Assembly: GCA_937967725.1 (NCBI GenBank)
Contig: CALBSY010000391.1
Coordinates: forward strand, 1 to 9,208
From: an uncultured Alphaproteobacteria bacterium
GTDB lineage: Bacteria > Pseudomonadota > Alphaproteobacteria > Caulobacterales > Aquidulcibacteraceae
Length of the DNA stretch: 9,208 nucleotides
Reading direction: 5' to 3'
This document shows, in pieces, positions 1 through 6,113 of the stretch. The position numbers and the translations under genes were made by a program. The notes below the pieces were generated by a model. The model made no database searches and was not told the DNA's origin. It was given only the letters and a program-made list of their open reading frames with translations. Numbering within the stretch: the stretch's first letter is position 1; each line of letters starts with the position of its first letter.

Positions 1-1
1 G

Positions 2-40
2 CTCGAATACACTTATCTGATGCAACGGCTGATGGACTGA
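2..40 (+). CDS. Possible 3' end of an upstream gene (partial)
   Basis: Frame 2 enters from the left edge and reads LEYTYLMQRLMD before a TGA at 38-40. The residues look like an ordinary helical protein end, and a hairpin follows 14 bases after the stop. The fragment is too short to assign to a family. Frame 1 is also open from the window edge into the next gene, so the assignment rests on the hairpin and on the clean start of the next gene at 109. Confidence 0.35.
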   Translation, partial: LEYTYLMQRLMD

Positions 41-54
41 GGCGCAACCGCAAC

Positions 55-72
55 GGAGGCTTGACGGCCTCC
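55..72 (+). terminator. Small hairpin after the upstream stop codon, possible weak terminator
   Basis: GGAGGC, a six-base loop (TTGACG), then GCCTCC gives a perfect 6-bp stem. It sits between the stop at 40 and the ribosome binding site of the next gene. No T-run follows, so it could equally be an mRNA 3' stabiliser or chance in GC-rich DNA. Confidence 0.25.
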
Positions 73-108
73 CGGTTCACGCCAACAAGCCGGGGCGGAG
101 GCATCGAC

Positions 109-447
109 ATGAACGTGCTGCGCGCAGCAATCGGTATTTGCGGGCTGGCTTTGTTGGGGCTGGTGATCTGGGCGGCTGTCGCCATGCAGGATTTGCACGG
201 CAGCTTCCTGGATCAGCTCGCCGTGCTGACGACGCTGCCATGGGGCACGGCTGCGCTGGTCGACCTCTATGTCGGCTTCCTGCTGTTCGCGGTACTTGTG
301 TTCTTGACCGAACGTTCGTGGCTCGTCGCCGCACTATGGGCTGCGCCGGTATTTGTGCTCGGCAACATCTGGGCCGCGCTGTGGTTCGTGATCCGCTTGC
401 CCCACCTCGCCAAGCAATTGTCGAAGCCGGACTGGCCGACCTCCTAG
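109..447 (+). CDS. Small three-helix membrane protein, DUF1475-like
   Basis: A 112-residue integral membrane protein of unknown function. The ATG at 109 is chosen because GGAGG at 97-101 lies seven bases upstream; a TTG at 61 in the same frame has no usable spacing. Three hydrophobic segments are visible at about residues 4-25, 46-66 and 71-95, followed by a short polar C-terminus. The pattern around TALVDLYVGFLLFAVLVF, a charged pair (TERS), then a Trp-rich helix containing LGN resembles, from memory, the small bacterial DUF1475 proteins, which have no assigned activity. That family call is moderate. It converges with oxyR: its TAG (445-447) interlocks with the oxyR stop on the other strand. 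Confidence 0.8.
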   Translation: MNVLRAAIGICGLALLGLVIWAAVAMQDLHGSFLDQLAVLTTLPWGTAALVDLYVGFLLFAVLVFLTERSWLVAALWAAPVFVLGNIWAALWFVIRLPHLAKQLSKPDWPTS

Positions 448-1358
448 AACAATTCTCTCAGCACCTGCGCCAACATCCGCGCTTCATCCGCGCGCGCACC
501 GCCTTCGCGCCACGCGACTCCGATCGACCGGCCCACCACCGGCTCAGCAAACGGCCGCACCGCGACATGGGCGCCAGCCGCCGCGCCGGCTTCCGCCGCG
601 ATCTTTGGCAACAGCGTCACGCCCATGCCGCCCGCCACCATTTGCACCAGCGTGTGCAGACTGGTTGCGCCCACTTCGCTCGACCGTCTGCCAGGCGTTA
701 GTCGGCAGGCGGACAGAGCGTGCTCACGCAAGCAATGCCCGTCTTCGAGCAGCAACAACTCATCTTGCTGCAATTGCCCGGGCGATAAATCGTTGCGTTT
801 CGCCAGTGGGTGGTTCTCCGGGCAAAGAAAGAAAAACTCGTCCTCCGCGATCGCCGCGGTGGCGATGCCATGCGCCTCGTAGGGCAGAGCAATAAGCGCC
901 GCGTCGAGCGTGCGTACCCGCAGCGCTTCGGCGAGGCGATGTGTCAGGTCCTCTCGCATCTGCAGACGCAACCGCGGAAATTTGCGCTTTAGCAGCGGCA
1001 ACGCCCGCGGCAGCAGGAACGGCGCAATCGTAGGAATGGCGCCCAGACGAAACGTGCTGGAAAACGGCTCACCGGCGGCTTGCACCGCACGCACCAGTTC
1101 TTCCACTTCCCCGACCGCACGCGCGGCGCCTTCGGCGGCTTCTTCGCCTGCTGGCGTCAGCACGGCGCCGGTGCGGCCACGCTCAACGAGCGTCGCGCCG
1201 AGCGTCGCTTCCAAATCCTTGATGCCGGCGGAAAGTGTGGGCTGGGTCACGCCAACAGCTTCGGCCGCGCCGACGAAACTCCCTTCCGCCCGCAGGGCGA
1301 GCAGAAATTGGAGCTGTCGCAGCGTCGGCGTAGCGGAGGCGGGAAGACGATCCTGCAT
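444..1358 (-). CDS. oxyR: OxyR-type LysR-family hydrogen peroxide sensor and regulator
   Basis: A LysR-family transcription factor of 304 residues, the usual family length. It has an N-terminal winged helix-turn-helix (about residues 12-70, with GVTQPTLSAGIKDLE as recognition region) and a substrate-binding-like regulatory domain after about residue 90. The OxyR assignment rests on LLLEDGHCLREHALSAC: Cys209 and Cys218 (counted from the ATG at 1358) are nine residues apart, as are E. coli Cys199 and Cys208, which form the peroxide-induced disulfide. TSLHTLVQMVAGGMGVTLLP also matches OxyR. In the family, oxidised OxyR activates catalase and peroxidase genes and usually represses its own gene. 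No catalase or peroxidase gene is in the window. The start is ATG 1358; a TTG at 1364 would add two residues. Neither has a clear Shine-Dalgarno sequence. The gene lies 48 bases downstream of the histidine kinase on the same strand. Confidence 0.93.
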   Translation of the reverse strand: MQDRLPASATPTLRQLQFLLALRAEGSFVGAAEAVGVTQPTLSAGIKDLEATLGATLVERGRTGAVLTPAGEEAAEGAARAVGEVEELVRAVQAAGEPFSSTFRLGAIPTIAPFLLPRALPLLKRKFPRLRLQMREDLTHRLAEALRVRTLDAALIALPYEAHGIATAAIAEDEFFFLCPENHPLAKRNDLSPGQLQQDELLLLEDGHCLREHALSACRLTPGRRSSEVGATSLHTLVQMVAGGMGVTLLPKIAAEAGAAAGAHVAVRPFAEPVVGRSIGVAWREGGARADEARMLAQVLRELF

Positions 1359-1371
1359 AGGCAACGCCTAT
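1357..1371. promoter_or_regulatory. ATAG-N7-CTAT element, candidate OxyR autoregulatory site
   Basis: ATAGGCAACGCCTAT is a perfect inverted repeat (ATAGGC, AAC, GCCTAT) and matches the 15-bp ATAG-N7-CTAT unit of the known OxyR consensus. That consensus has two such units separated by seven bases. The second unit, expected at about 1379-1393, is not conserved. The element covers the oxyR ATG (1356-1358, minus strand) and touches the TATATA at 1369-1374, so binding here would be expected to block oxyR transcription. Placement at the oxyR start strengthens the reading; only one unit being present weakens it. Confidence 0.6.
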
Positions 1372-1376
1372 ATAGG
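1367..1376 (-). promoter_or_regulatory. Candidate oxyR -10 region inside a 10-bp palindrome
   Basis: CCTATATAGG is a perfect palindrome containing TATATA (1369-1374), four or five matches to a sigma70 -10 box depending on register. Only 10 bases separate it from the oxyR ATG, so a start about seven bases downstream would give a nearly leaderless mRNA, consistent with the absent Shine-Dalgarno sequence. A -35 at 17 bases (TTTCTG on the minus strand) is poor, so the promoter is tentative. An imperfect hairpin (CACCTTTC / GAAAGTG, 1381-1400) covers that -35 area. Confidence 0.4.
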
Positions 1377-1406
1377 ACGCCACCTTTCATTCAGAAAGTG
1401 ACTGGA

Positions 1407-2789
1407 TTAGGCGGCCGCGGCCGTGTGTTGGGCGGGGGACGCGGCGGCCATGCGCAGCGGCACGCGCAACGTGAAGGTCGAACCCGATCCGAACTCGCTG
1501 GTGGCCAAGATGTCGCCGCCCAGGGCGTTGGCCATGCGCAGGGCTATCGACAATCCCAGCCCCATGCCGCCTTTGCTGCGGGTAGCGCCGCTTTCGATCT
1601 GCGTGAATGGCATGAAAACGCGCGGCAGGTTTTCCGCTTCGATGCCGATGCCGGTATCCGACACTGCGATCGTTAGCACGTCTTTGCCGTCGACCACTTC
1701 GCGTTCCGCCGTTACCGCGATCAGTCCGTTGCTCGTGAACTTCACCGCGTTCGATACCAACGCCGCCAAGGACACCGCCAGCTTGTTGCCGTCGGTGTAG
1801 GCGCGTTCGGCATCGGCGGCGACGCGAATGGAAATGCGGTTGCTATTCTCCTGCGCGTCGGCTTGCGCGGCAGCCACTGTATCCTCGATCAACTTGCGCA
1901 CGCTGACATCGCGCAACGCCAAGCCTTCGTGTCCCGCATCAATGCTCGACATGTTGAGGATCTGGTCGATCAGGCCGAGCAAATGGCGTGCCGAAGCCGT
2001 GATGCGGCCGGCGTCCTCAGCCAACTCCTTGCGGCCTTCGGCCTCCAAGTCCTCGTTGATAATCTCGGCGTAGCCGATCACAGCGTTCAGCGGCGTGCGC
2101 AATTCGTGCGTCATCACAGCCAAGAATTCCGACTTAGCGCGGTTGGCTTCTTCGGCCTCGGCGCGCTTCACCTCCGCCTCAAGCTGCCGCTCCTTGGCGG
2201 CCTGGTTCGCGGCCTTCCAGCCAGCGACCATCTTGGTGTTGTTGAGCGCGGCGCGGCCGATATAAGCGAGGAAGCCGACGATGCCGCAAGCCACGCCTAG
2301 CGCGCCTTGCAACGCATCCGCGTGTCCGCTCTCGAATGGGATGAAGGGCATCACCAACAACGCCACGGTCGCCGGCGCAGCCGACATCAGCATGAAGCGC
2401 GGCGCCTGGAACGTGAACAGCATCACGCTCACCAGCGAGCTTGCCGCCATCAGCACGCCAAGCACGCGGCCTGGACCGCCGCCCAACGCAGCCAGCGCTA
2501 CCGCCATCGCGGCGAAGATGATCAGCGAAAAGATACTGCCCCAAACGAACAGCACGCCCGCTGTCGCGCGCGCGCTTTCGCCGCGCGCCTCGAGATACGA
2601 GCGGCCCAGCATGTGGTCGAAGCCCATGGCCAGCGCAAAAGCGAGATACCAGCCAACGCCGGCCGAAGCCGAAACGAGCACGAACGATGCGCCCATCGCG
2701 AACAACGCGCCGATAGTGAAGCGCCAGCGCAGCGAGCTCACCCGCCCGCGCGCCGCGGAAAGCATCGTCGGATCCTGGAACTTCAGCAC
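1407..2789 (-). CDS. Membrane-bound sensor histidine kinase (HisKA plus HATPase)
   Basis: A 460-residue two-component sensor kinase. The first 185 residues hold about five or six hydrophobic segments (roughly 25-45, 47-60, 77-101, 107-127, 132-151, 161-182) with no large periplasmic loop, so the signal is probably sensed in or near the membrane. A charged helix (about 190-222, rich in Ala, Lys and Glu) acts as a coiled-coil linker. The HisKA box reads FLAVMTHELRTPLNAVIGY, with His228 as phosphoacceptor. The ATPase domain shows the N box (SNAVKFT, Asn347), G1 (DTGIGI, Asp378), F box (VFMPF) and G2 (KGGMGLGLS). The HisKA sequence resembles the alphaproteobacterial PleC/DivJ/PdhS type, but that is an impression. 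No response regulator lies nearby and there is no receiver domain. The start is GTG 2789, with AAGGGCGAGG about 10 bases upstream; the ATG at 2765, preceded by AGGA, is a fair alternative eight residues in. The C-terminus ends in a low-complexity Ala tail. Confidence 0.92.
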   Translation of the reverse strand: MLKFQDPTMLSAARGRVSSLRWRFTIGALFAMGASFVLVSASAGVGWYLAFALAMGFDHMLGRSYLEARGESARATAGVLFVWGSIFSLIIFAAMAVALAALGGGPGRVLGVLMAASSLVSVMLFTFQAPRFMLMSAAPATVALLVMPFIPFESGHADALQGALGVACGIVGFLAYIGRAALNNTKMVAGWKAANQAAKERQLEAEVKRAEAEEANRAKSEFLAVMTHELRTPLNAVIGYAEIINEDLEAEGRKELAEDAGRITASARHLLGLIDQILNMSSIDAGHEGLALRDVSVRKLIEDTVAAAQADAQENSNRISIRVAADAERAYTDGNKLAVSLAALVSNAVKFTSNGLIAVTAEREVVDGKDVLTIAVSDTGIGIEAENLPRVFMPFTQIESGATRSKGGMGLGLSIALRMANALGGDILATSEFGSGSTFTLRVPLRMAAASPAQHTAAAA

Positions 2790-2843
2790 GACTCGCAGCC
2801 TCGCCCTTGTGCACTAGCTTAGCGGAGCCTGCTTGCGTTTAGA

Positions 2844-2890
2844 TTAACCGACCGTTTGTATCCGGCGAAACGCCGCTTAATAGCGATTAA
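2844..2890. promoter_or_regulatory. Divergent intergenic region with three TTAA boxes and a small hairpin
   Basis: The 113-base gap between the kinase (-) and the oxidoreductase (+) must hold both promoters. It contains three TTAA tetramers (2844-2847 within TTAACC, 2877-2880, 2887-2890), unusual in such GC-rich DNA, and a perfect palindrome CGGCG-AAA-CGCCG at 2863-2875. The last two TTAA boxes are six bases apart; the CtrA consensus TTAA-N7-TTAA has seven. A GACTC (GANTC-type methylation site) lies at 2790-2794 beside the kinase start. I cannot name a convincing -35/-10 pair for either gene. Confidence 0.3.
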
Positions 2891-2902
2891 GGTGTGGGGC
2901 GA

Positions 2903-3994
2903 ATGAGCGATTTCGACGCAGTCATCGTCGGCGCAGGCGCAGTTGGGCTCGCCTGCGCCTACGCGCTCGCGCGGCGCGGAGATAGCGTCGTGGTGCTTGA
3001 GCGCGCCAACCGCATTGGCGCGGGCGTGTCGTCGCGTAATTCCGAAGTCATCCACGCCGGCCTGCATTATCCGACGGGCTCGCTCAAAGCGCGCCTCTGC
3101 GTCGACGGCCGCCGCGCGCTCTACACCTTTTTGGAAACGCACAACGTTTCGCATCAGAAATGCGGCAAGCTCATCGTCGCCACCGAACAAGGCGATGTCG
3201 CAGCGATCGAGCAGCTGGCCAAGCAAGCTGAGATCAATGGCGTAGAAGGCGTTCGCTGGCTTGACGGCGCCGAAGCGCGGGCACTCGAACCGCAGCTCAA
3301 CGCCGTCGCCGCGCTTGAGTCCGTCGAAAGCGGCATCCTTGACGCGCACGGCTACATGCTGGCGCTCGAAGGTGAGATCGAAGCGCACGGCGGCGCGGTT
3401 GCGCTCAGCTCGCCGTTTCTTGGCGCCAGCGCAACCGCCGGCGGCTTCAGCATTCGCGTCGGCGGCGCCGATCCGATGAACGTGATTGCCGGGCGTCTCA
3501 TCATCTCGGCCGGCCTCGGCGCGCAGGATTGCGCGCGCGCCATTGACGGCTTTCCCGCCGAACGCATTCCCGCGCTCCATTTGGGCAAGGGCAATTACTT
3601 CGCGCTGCAAGGTGTGAAGGCGCCGTTCAGCCGTCTAATCTATCCGCCGCCCATTCCCGGAGCGCTCGGCACGCACTATCGCCGCGACCTCGGCGGCGTC
3701 GCGCGCTTCGGACCGGATCTGCATTTTGTCGAGCACGAAGACTACACAGTCGATCCTGCCCGCGCCGAAGACTTCTACCAAACCGTGCGCCGTTTCTGGC
3801 CTGCGCTGCCCGACGGCGCGTTGGCGCCTGACTACGCCGGCATCCGCCCGAAGCTACACGGCCCCGGCGAACCGCAAGGGGATTTCGTGATCGACGACAG
3901 CGTCGACAATCTCATCTGCCTGTTCGGCATCGAAAGCCCCGGCCTAACGTCCTCCCTGGCAATCGGCGATGAGGTCGCGCGTCGTTTGGGTTAG
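2903..3994 (+). CDS. FAD-dependent oxidoreductase of the DAO family, L-2-hydroxyglutarate oxidase-like
   Basis: A 363-residue soluble flavoprotein. The N-terminal Rossmann motif VIVGAGAVGLACAYALA (Gly10, Gly12, Gly15) followed by Glu33 after the second strand binds FAD. NSEVIHAGLHYPTGSLKARL (46-65), then a CGKLIVAT segment, and GIESPGLTSSLAIGDEVA near the C-terminus match the L-2-hydroxyglutarate dehydrogenase/oxidase group (human L2HGDH, E. coli LhgO). That group oxidises L-2-hydroxyglutarate to 2-oxoglutarate and passes electrons to quinone or oxygen. It is closer, as I recall, to the shorter group of about 365 residues typified by the Bordetella structure 3DME, whose substrate is not settled, so no gene symbol is given. 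The start is ATG 2903 with AAGG nine bases upstream; GTG 2894 is less likely. It diverges from the histidine kinase and its TAG overlaps the stop of the lipoprotein gene. Confidence 0.85.
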   Translation: MSDFDAVIVGAGAVGLACAYALARRGDSVVVLERANRIGAGVSSRNSEVIHAGLHYPTGSLKARLCVDGRRALYTFLETHNVSHQKCGKLIVATEQGDVAAIEQLAKQAEINGVEGVRWLDGAEARALEPQLNAVAALESVESGILDAHGYMLALEGEIEAHGGAVALSSPFLGASATAGGFSIRVGGADPMNVIAGRLIISAGLGAQDCARAIDGFPAERIPALHLGKGNYFALQGVKAPFSRLIYPPPIPGALGTHYRRDLGGVARFGPDLHFVEHEDYTVDPARAEDFYQTVRRFWPALPDGALAPDYAGIRPKLHGPGEPQGDFVIDDSVDNLICLFGIESPGLTSSLAIGDEVARRLG

Positions 3995-4434
3995 CGCTGA
4001 GACGTGCCCCACGGAATGACTTGGCCTTCGCGGTCGCGGATTTCGCATTCGCGCGTCATCGCCGTGTCTGGCGCAGGATCGGAGCTTGAGAACGAGAACG
4101 ACATCTCGCCCGTACGCTGAAACGCTTCCATCTCCGCCGCGATTTCTTCGCGCCCCGCTTCGCTGAGCTGGCACGTCAAAGACATCTCTCCCGGCATACT
4201 CTGCTTGTACGCACACGCTCCGTCCTCGATGCCCGTAATACGGTGCTCGATAGTGAAGTTGCGCACGAAGAAATGCGGCTGGCCGCATGAGGCTGGGGCA
4301 CAGGCTCGAAGCGCCTCAGGCAAAACGGCGCAGCTTGTCTGGGGTGCGGCGGCGGGCCCTGCCGGCGTCTCGGCGGTGGTTGGCGCGCACGCGGCGAGGA
4401 AAAGGGCGGCAACGGCGATGCGGGCTGCGTTCAT
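3991..4434 (-). CDS. Cysteine-rich secreted lipoprotein of unknown function
   Basis: A 147-residue protein with a lipoprotein signal peptide: a hydrophobic stretch from residue 6, then lipobox LAAC with Cys16 as lipidation site. Ala at the +2 position suggests outer-membrane sorting by the usual rule. A Pro/Ala/Thr-rich linker (17-34) follows. The mature domain has six more cysteines (35, 45, 50, 74, 88, 130), enough for three disulfides. It ends with a Ser-rich strand (SFSFSSSD) and a basic C-terminus. I do not recognise the family. The start is ATG 4434 because GGGAGGAG stands directly upstream on the minus strand and begins a clean signal peptide. The open frame continues upstream to 4860, but that part runs antisense through the ffh leader and ffh itself. 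Confidence 0.82.
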   Translation of the reverse strand: MNAARIAVAALFLAACAPTTAETPAGPAAAPQTSCAVLPEALRACAPASCGQPHFFVRNFTIEHRITGIEDGACAYKQSMPGEMSLTCQLSEAGREEIAAEMEAFQRTGEMSFSFSSSDPAPDTAMTRECEIRDREGQVIPWGTSQR

Positions 4435-4435
4435 G

Positions 4436-4455
4436 GGCTCCTCCCAGCGGGAGCC
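4436..4455 (-). promoter_or_regulatory. Hairpin covering the lipoprotein ribosome binding site
   Basis: On the minus strand GGCTCC, eight bases, then GGAGCC form a perfect 6-bp stem ending just before the ATG. A competing 5-bp stem (CTCCC-GCT-GGGAG) uses the same bases. In both folds the GGAGG Shine-Dalgarno sequence is paired. This may dampen translation or make it dependent on temperature or a factor; it may also simply follow from a strong Shine-Dalgarno in GC-rich DNA. Confidence 0.4.
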
Positions 4456-4511
4456 TAGAAATTGACGGCGCTCGCCCCAACCCCTAAAAGCCCGGCCACG
4501 CGCCACAGAAA

Positions 4512-4523
4512 AAAGCGCGCTTT
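4512..4523. promoter_or_regulatory. 12-bp perfect palindrome upstream of ffh
   Basis: AAAGCGCGCTTT is self-complementary over all 12 bases and overlaps a TTGACC (4522-4527) that could be the -35 box of the ffh operon. The best following -10 match, TATCAG at 4542-4547, is only 14 bases away, too close for a standard sigma70 promoter, so the promoter is weakly supported. The palindrome's position makes it a candidate operator for the operon. Confidence 0.35.
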
Positions 4524-4567
4524 GACCGGCACAGGGCCCCATATCAGGCCCGGAGGCTGGCGAGGCA

Positions 4568-4595
4568 CCCCGCCCGACGTGATCGTCCGGCGGGG
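4568..4595 (+). promoter_or_regulatory. Strong hairpin in the ffh leader
   Basis: CCCCGCC pairs with GGCGGGG (4568-4574 with 4589-4595). After one C-C mismatch, GACG pairs with CGTC around a TGAT loop: 11 base pairs, mostly G-C, ending 28 bases before the ffh ATG. Only TTTT (4604-4607) follows nine bases later, so it is not a standard terminator. It could be an attenuator, a 5' mRNA stabiliser or a protein-binding leader element for the operon. Confidence 0.5.
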
Positions 4596-4623
4596 CTAAA
4601 GCGTTTTGGCCGTTGGAGTTTTG

Positions 4624-6090
4624 ATGTTTGAGGCCCTGACAGAACGCCTTGGCGGCGTGTTCGACAAGCTCACCGGGCGCGGCGCGCTCAGCGAAGCCGA
4701 TGTCGATGCGGCGATGCGCGAAGTTCGGGTGGCGCTGCTGGAGGCCGACGTCGCCCTGCCGGTGGTCAAGGACTTCATCGCCAAGGTGCGTGATCAGGCC
4801 GTGGGCGAGGCTGTCGTCAAATCGGTCAAACCCGGCCAGCAAGTCATCAAGATCGTCCACGACGCGCTGATCGACACGCTCGGCGGCGATCAGCCATCCG
4901 AGCCGCTCCGCATCGATGGCGAGCCGCCAAATGTCATCATGATGGCGGGACTGCAGGGGTCAGGCAAAACCACCACGACCGCCAAGCTCGCGCTGCGCCT
5001 CACCAAGTCCGACAAGCGCCGCGTGCTGATGGCCTCGCTCGACACACGCCGTCCAGCGGCGATGGAGCAGTTGACGACGCTCGGCAAATCTATTGGCGTG
5101 GACGTGCTGCCGATCGTGGCGGGCCAAAGCCCGCAAGACATCGCGAAACGCGCGCTCGGCGCCGCCCGCCAAAGCGGTCACGATGTGCTCATCCTCGACA
5201 CGGCCGGTCGTACTACTATCGACGAAGAGATGATGTCGGAGGCGGCGACCATCGCGCAAGCCGCCAAACCGCGCGAAGTTTTGCTCGTCGCCGACAGCCT
5301 CACCGGCCAAGACGCGGTCGAGACGGCAAAGCGCTTCCACGCGCGCTTGCCGCTCACGGGCCTGGTGCTCACCCGCACCGACGGCGACGGCCGCGGCGGC
5401 GCCGCGCTCTCGATGCGCGCGGTCACGGGGCTGCCAATCAAGTTTCTCGGCGCCGGCGAACGCCCCGACGCGCTCGAACCGTTCGATGCGCGCCGCGTCG
5501 CGGGCCGGATCCTCGGTCAGGGCGATATCGTCGGGCTGGTCGAGAAGGCGACCGAACAGGTCGATCGCGACGAAGCGGAAAAACTCGCGAAGAAGATGGC
5601 CAAGGGCCGCTTCGATTTCGACGACATGGAAAAGCAGCTGCAGCAACTGATCCAGATCGGCGGTCTGAAGGGCGTGATGGGCATGTTGCCGGGCGTGCAG
5701 AAGCTGAAGGGCCAGATCAGCGACTCCCAGCTGGACGACGGCCAGATCCGCCGCCAGATCGGCATCATCCGTTCCATGACCAAAGCGGAGCGGGCTAAGC
5801 CCGACCTGCTCAACGGTCGCCGTCGCGCCCGCATCGCCAAGGGCTCTGGCGTGGAGGTCGCGGAGGTCAACCGGCTGCTGAAGCTTCACCGCAACATGGC
5901 CGACATGGCCAAGGCGATGGGCAAGGGGAAAATGCCCTTTGGCATGCCTGGCGGTGGGCGAACGCCCTCGCCGGAGGCGCTCAAACAACTGGGCTCGGGC
6001 AGGCAATTGCCCGGCGCCGGGCCTCCGGGGGCCTTACCCGGTCTGCCCGGAAGCCTGCCGGGCCTTCCCGGAAGCGACAAAAAAAGCTAA
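4624..6090 (+). CDS. ffh: Signal recognition particle GTPase Ffh (SRP54)
   Basis: Ffh binds SRP RNA and nascent signal sequences and docks with FtsY to bring inner-membrane proteins to the translocon. At 488 residues it is slightly longer than typical. The N domain occupies about 1-95. The G domain shows G1 (GLQGSGKTTTTAKLA from Gly109), LDTRRPAAMEQL (139-150), DTAGR (192-196), the G4 variant TRTD (250-253, canonical TKxD) in TRTDGDGRGGAALS, and GAGERPDALEPF. The M domain (about 325-435) includes IIRSMTKAERAKPDLLNGRR and RIAKGSGVEVAEVNRLLK, the RNA-binding helix-turn-helix. A Met/Gly/Pro-rich tail ends in LPG repeats. The start is ATG 4624 with GGAG five bases upstream, giving the typical MFEALTERL; TTG 4606 in frame is unnecessary. 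It is first in the operon, 23 bases before rpsP. Confidence 0.97.
   Translation: MFEALTERLGGVFDKLTGRGALSEADVDAAMREVRVALLEADVALPVVKDFIAKVRDQAVGEAVVKSVKPGQQVIKIVHDALIDTLGGDQPSEPLRIDGEPPNVIMMAGLQGSGKTTTTAKLALRLTKSDKRRVLMASLDTRRPAAMEQLTTLGKSIGVDVLPIVAGQSPQDIAKRALGAARQSGHDVLILDTAGRTTIDEEMMSEAATIAQAAKPREVLLVADSLTGQDAVETAKRFHARLPLTGLVLTRTDGDGRGGAALSMRAVTGLPIKFLGAGERPDALEPFDARRVAGRILGQGDIVGLVEKATEQVDRDEAEKLAKKMAKGRFDFDDMEKQLQQLIQIGGLKGVMGMLPGVQKLKGQISDSQLDDGQIRRQIGIIRSMTKAERAKPDLLNGRRRARIAKGSGVEVAEVNRLLKLHRNMADMAKAMGKGKMPFGMPGGGRTPSPEALKQLGSGRQLPGAGPPGALPGLPGSLPGLPGSDKKS
6028..6078 (+). repeat. LPG-repeat coding tail of ffh
   Basis: The last residues of Ffh repeat LPG with small variations (GALPGLPGSLPGLPGSD, 469-485), encoded by diverged copies of a Leu-Pro-Gly codon triplet. 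The codons differ between copies, so this is a maintained or old expansion and not a fresh slippage product. Gly/Met/Pro-rich Ffh tails are common; this regular LPG form is just a lineage detail. Confidence 0.6.
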
Positions 6091-6113
6091 GAACTCAAAG
6101 GAGAAGCACGCAA

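Noticed and set aside
2819..3610. 263-codon minus-strand frame opposite the flavoprotein gene
   Set aside because: Shadow of the FAD oxidoreductase, whose motifs are clear on the plus strand; no family features in the antisense product.
4512..4523. Minus-strand terminator (palindrome followed by T-run)
   Set aside because: On the minus strand AAAGCGCGC is followed by six Ts, but a fully palindromic 12-mer leaves no room for a loop with a useful stem. It also lies upstream of genes on both strands, not after one.
4435..4860. N-terminal extension of the lipoprotein frame to 4860
   Set aside because: It would run antisense through ffh and its leader. The strong ribosome binding site and lipoprotein signal peptide fix the start at 4434.
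4960..6006. 348-codon minus-strand frame opposite ffh
   Set aside because: His/Arg/Asp-rich shadow of an unmistakable ffh, a typical result of high GC at codon position 3.
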